A DNA stretch of 7,006 nucleotides, taken from assembly GCA_027050975.1 (NCBI GenBank), contig JALUAR010000016.1, positions 1-7,006 of the forward strand, written 5' to 3'. Every line of letters starts with the position of its first letter. The first letter of the stretch is position 1. Of the stretch, positions 6,326 through 7,006 are shown piece after piece. The position numbers and the translations under genes are program-made. The notes under the pieces were generated by a model, which did not search any database, had not been told where the DNA came from, and was given only the letters and a program-made list of their open reading frames with translations. This DNA comes from Thermodesulfovibrio sp. GTDB lineage: Bacteria > Nitrospirota > Thermodesulfovibrionia > Thermodesulfovibrionales > JdFR-85.

Positions 6326-6392
6326 GAGAATGAGTCGAAAAATTAATACCCCCTGCCCTACAATGACTTACTCTGTTTATCGGACAGTAGTG

Positions 6393-6401
6393 ATAAAACA
6401 T
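6393..6401 (+). repeat. Right copy of 9-bp direct repeat (target-site duplication)
   Basis: ATAAAACAT, identical to 6178-6186, directly following the right end of the 206-bp element. Confidence 0.8.
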
Positions 6402-6420
6402 CTAACCTGAATCTTAAATA

Positions 6421-7006
6421 TCAAAAACGCTTGACTATTATCCTGTAAAGCTTTTCCGCTGCAAGGGGATCGATCTCCAAAAGCTGTCTGTACACATCCA
6501 GTGCCAGTTCTCTGCTTCCCAACTCAATATAAACAAAGCCAAGTCCGGCAAGGGCATCCACATATTTCGGATTTAATAACAATGCCTTATAAAACTCTCC
6601 CATTGCCTTCACAGGCTCTCCTATAGATAAATATCCGTATCCGAGCCCGTTGTGATACTCCGGCTCGGCAGGAAGAGCCTCGGCAGCTTCTTTAAAATGC
6701 TCTATCGCCTGTTCCGGTTTGTTCAGCTTCATATATATTGCTCCAAACCATCCTTCAATTTCCGGACTTTTTGGCCACCTCTTTGAAGCTTCCTGAAGAA
6801 GCTTCAGTGCATCCTCAAACTGTTCCTGACGGACCTTTCTTGAGACCTCTCTCAGAAGTTCTTTAAGAGAAGTTTTCTTCTTATCTGAAGTTTTTTCATC
6901 TTTTCCTGCCTCAGGCTTTTTATTATCCTCTGTAATTGTTATGTCAGAAGATATATTTTTTACTGTTTTGTTGTAAATCCTTATAATTCTTTCATTCTGT
7001 ATATTC
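6421..7006 (-). CDS. TPR-repeat protein, C-terminal 194 residues (N-terminus outside window)
   Basis: The minus-strand frame ending with TGA at 6421-6423 is open without a stop to the window edge, and it contains no upstream ATG other than the internal one at 6730-6732, so this is the C-terminal part of a longer protein. The visible 194 residues begin with a short segment (1-17), then a Lys/Glu/Asp/Ser-rich, probably disordered linker (about 18-47), then about four tetratricopeptide repeats: near 58-81, 82-115, 116-149 and 150-182. They show the TPR pattern of W/L-G-Y-A-F-A-P, for example GLGYGYLSIGEPVKAMGEFYKAL with N-P at the turn (residues 120-146). TPR arrays bind other proteins; no enzyme domain, signal peptide or membrane segment is visible in this part. 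It is convergent with the ndk operon, and no intrinsic terminator of its own was found. Specific function unknown. Confidence 0.9.
   Translation of the reverse strand, partial: NIQNERIIRIYNKTVKNISSDITITEDNKKPEAGKDEKTSDKKKTSLKELLREVSRKVRQEQFEDALKLLQEASKRWPKSPEIEGWFGAIYMKLNKPEQAIEHFKEAAEALPAEPEYHNGLGYGYLSIGEPVKAMGEFYKALLLNPKYVDALAGLGFVYIELGSRELALDVYRQLLEIDPLAAEKLYRIIVKRF

Larger units (their letters stand above)
6225..6359. repeat. Perfect 21-bp inverted repeat enclosing two hairpins
   Basis: The arm at 6225-6245 (begins AGGGCAGGGGGTATT) is the exact reverse complement of 6339-6359. It encloses 93 bases holding two further hairpins. The arms are better conserved than the element's own ends, which suggests that structure or recognition of this inner part is maintained, or that it is younger. 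Confidence 0.9.
6187..6392. mobile_element. MITE-like non-autonomous transposable element, 206 bp
   Basis: The element has imperfect 17-bp terminal inverted repeats: the left end AATTAGTGTCCGGTAAA and the reverse complement of the right end CACTACTGTCCGATAAA agree at 13 of 17 positions, with a conserved core TGTCCG-R-TAAA. The outer boundaries given by these ends coincide exactly with a 9-bp direct repeat, ATAAAACAT, on both sides. Inside lie a perfect 21-bp inverted repeat and two hairpins, so most of the element can fold on itself. It carries no credible coding region: a 64-codon minus-strand frame exists only because of the palindromes. It therefore looks like a miniature inverted-repeat element mobilised in trans by a transposase whose target duplication is 9 bp. 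Which family is unknown. It lies between convergent genes, beyond the ndk terminator, where insertion would be harmless. Confidence 0.78.

Noticed and set aside
6207..6401. 64-codon minus-strand reading frame in the repeat region
   Set aside because: It lies almost wholly in palindromic sequence of the mobile element, has no convincing ribosome-binding site, and shows no recognisable protein features.

Overview
The window is a bacterial chromosomal segment holding central-metabolism genes, with one small mobile-element relic. Overall composition is moderate GC with AT-rich gaps. Gene content (a DRE-TIM 'Re-type' citrate synthase candidate, a short isocitrate dehydrogenase, an LDH-like malate dehydrogenase and Ndk) suggests an anaerobic or microaerophilic deep-branching bacterium, for example Nitrospirota or a former Deltaproteobacterium. 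That placement is inference from gene style and has not been tested.

Layout. Minus strand, 1-750: rpiB followed by the first 98 codons of glyA (cut by the window edge); the two genes overlap by 11 bases. Positions 751-1056 are a divergent control region in which two sigma70-type promoters point away from each other and share their -35 area. The rightward promoter is followed by a 12-bp tandem repeat and a leader of about 220 nt. Plus strand, 1057-6102: a five-gene set in one orientation, made of the Re-citrate synthase/homocitrate synthase-family gene, icd, a CNNM/CorC-type membrane protein with CBS domains, mdh and ndk. The first three are butted together (one-base overlap, then zero spacing); mdh and ndk follow with strong Shine-Dalgarno sites. 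A clear intrinsic terminator lies at 6138-6170.

Between that terminator and the convergent gene to its right sits a 206-bp non-autonomous insertion (6187-6392). It has imperfect terminal inverted repeats, a perfect internal 21-bp inverted repeat, two nested hairpins, and an exact 9-bp direct repeat immediately outside both ends, as expected for a target-site duplication. The right end of the window carries the C-terminal 194 residues of a minus-strand TPR protein that continues beyond the edge.

How the genes fit together: the plus-strand set reads as a tricarboxylic-acid module. Mdh supplies or consumes oxaloacetate, the synthase makes citrate from it, and Icd handles isocitrate/2-oxoglutarate (aconitase is not in the window). 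The CNNM/CorC protein may serve divalent-cation balance for these metal-dependent enzymes, and Ndk equilibrates nucleoside triphosphates. RpiB and GlyA on the other side belong to pentose phosphate and one-carbon metabolism. The main items for follow-up are the MITE-like element, the identity of the synthase, the mixed cofactor signature of Icd and the overlapping divergent promoters.
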